NCBI GenBank assembly: GCA_947165805.1
Contig: CAMVBT010000157.1
Location: 1-6,062 of the forward strand
Direction of reading: 5' to 3'
Length of the DNA: 6,062 nt
Source of the DNA: an uncultured Clostridia bacterium
GTDB taxonomy: Bacteria > Bacillota > Clostridia > Oscillospirales > Ruminococcaceae
The notes beneath the pieces were generated by a model. It did no database searches and was not told where the DNA came from. It saw only the letters and a list, made by a program, of their open reading frames with translations. Both the position numbers and the translations under genes were made by a program. Of this stretch, positions 5,560-6,062 are shown one piece after another. Positions within the stretch are counted from its first letter, which is position 1; each line of letters opens with the position of its first letter.

Positions 5560-6062
5560 TCCGTGAAAGTGATCCTGTGCGATGTCACAATAGCGATCTT
5601 CGCGTCGCCGGAATGGCTCCCTATAAGAAGCACCTCGTTACCGTCAGCGTGAACTTTAAGCTCTGCGTCACGGACGGAGATATTCGCAACGCCGCCGTAT
5701 GAACCGAAGCATACCACGCTTACGCCGTTGCCGACAAGATCGAGCCTGCCGGAAAGCACCTGTATGCCTTCGCCGGTGCTTCAGCCGCCTCCTAAACACA
5801 GTATCTTCTCGCCGGAAGCGTGTATCGAAACTGTGCCTGTCGATCCTATGCGTATGGTCCCGTAAGGGTCGTTATAGCGGGACCCGATACCGACCGCGTA
5901 ATTGCGGGTGTTGTTTATGCGAAGGTCGCCGCCGCCGCGTATCGTAAGGCTCGCCGAGGCGGGCACGAGGATACCATCCTTGTCGAGAGTGTTCTTCCCG
6001 TTGAGTATCAGCTCAAGCCTGCTTCTGTCCCCGAGCCGTATGGTAGGCTCTTCGATGCCCTT
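5547..6062 (-). pseudogene. repetitive beta-solenoid surface-type protein, 3' end, with in-frame TGA
   Basis: The frame enters the window at 6062 without a start and reads to TGA 5549-5547, with one internal TGA at 5783-5781; 93 codons lie before it and 77 after it in the same frame. Rungs of about 25-30 residues repeat throughout, with the pattern strand, turn, strand, then [IVL]xxIG or a variant: SLTIRGGGDLRINN, TIRIGSTGTVSIHA, ISVRDAELKVHADG. The rungs end in YAVGIGS, KILCLGG, VVCFGSYGG and VLLIGSHSG. Gly-rich rungs of this type are familiar from large secreted or surface carbohydrate-binding-type proteins of gut Firmicutes; the role here is unknown. Because the rung pattern continues across the TGA in the same frame, the stop looks like a nonsense substitution or a read error rather than a gene boundary. 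An alternative is that the protein really ends at 5781 and a separate 70-residue product restarts at GTG 5759, behind a weak GAAGG site. Confidence 0.7.

Noticed and set aside
5740..5783. Selenocysteine insertion at the TGA
   Set aside because: The protein is a repeat-type surface protein with no redox motif, the hairpin after the TGA is short with a large loop, and the TGA falls in a rung-to-rung loop. Nonsense mutation or read error is simpler.

Overview
The window looks like chromosomal DNA from a Gram-positive anaerobe, most likely a Clostridia (Ruminococcus/Oscillospiraceae-like) gut bacterium. The basis is purine-rich Shine-Dalgarno sites, a lipobox lipoprotein, a zinc-ribbon membrane protein with a very large ectodomain, short intrinsic terminators and a repetitive beta-rich surface-type protein. 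The taxonomic call is inference; there is no rRNA or other marker gene here.

Region 1 (about 1-4130, plus strand) is one compact cell-envelope operon. It holds the tail of an unidentified gene, a lipoprotein (175-690), a small membrane-anchored acidic protein (731-1132), and a large protein starting in a 4-base ATGA overlap at 1129. The large gene begins with a four-cysteine zinc ribbon, has one membrane segment near residues 70-92, and would then run for about 900 extracellular residues. Its reading frame breaks near 2935-2950. The first frame ends at 2970, and the same protein evidently continues in the -1 frame to 4130 with no start codon or ribosome site at the junction. Restored, the product would be about 1000 residues. 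The operon ends at an intrinsic terminator at 4203-4236 that could also serve the convergent genes.

Region 2 (4262-5475, minus strand) is a two-gene unit: a P-loop kinase-like ATPase (first) and a GNAT acetyltransferase (second), 14 bases apart, each with a good Shine-Dalgarno site.

Region 3 (5547-6062, minus strand) is the 3' end of a gene for a repetitive beta-solenoid-like surface-type protein. It is interrupted by an in-frame TGA at 5781-5783 and finishes inside the stem of its own probable terminator (5526-5559).

No mobile element, CRISPR array, tRNA or rRNA was seen. The most notable observations are the two reading-frame interruptions in putative envelope proteins and the unrecognised envelope operon itself. 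I see no firm evidence for a completely new system.
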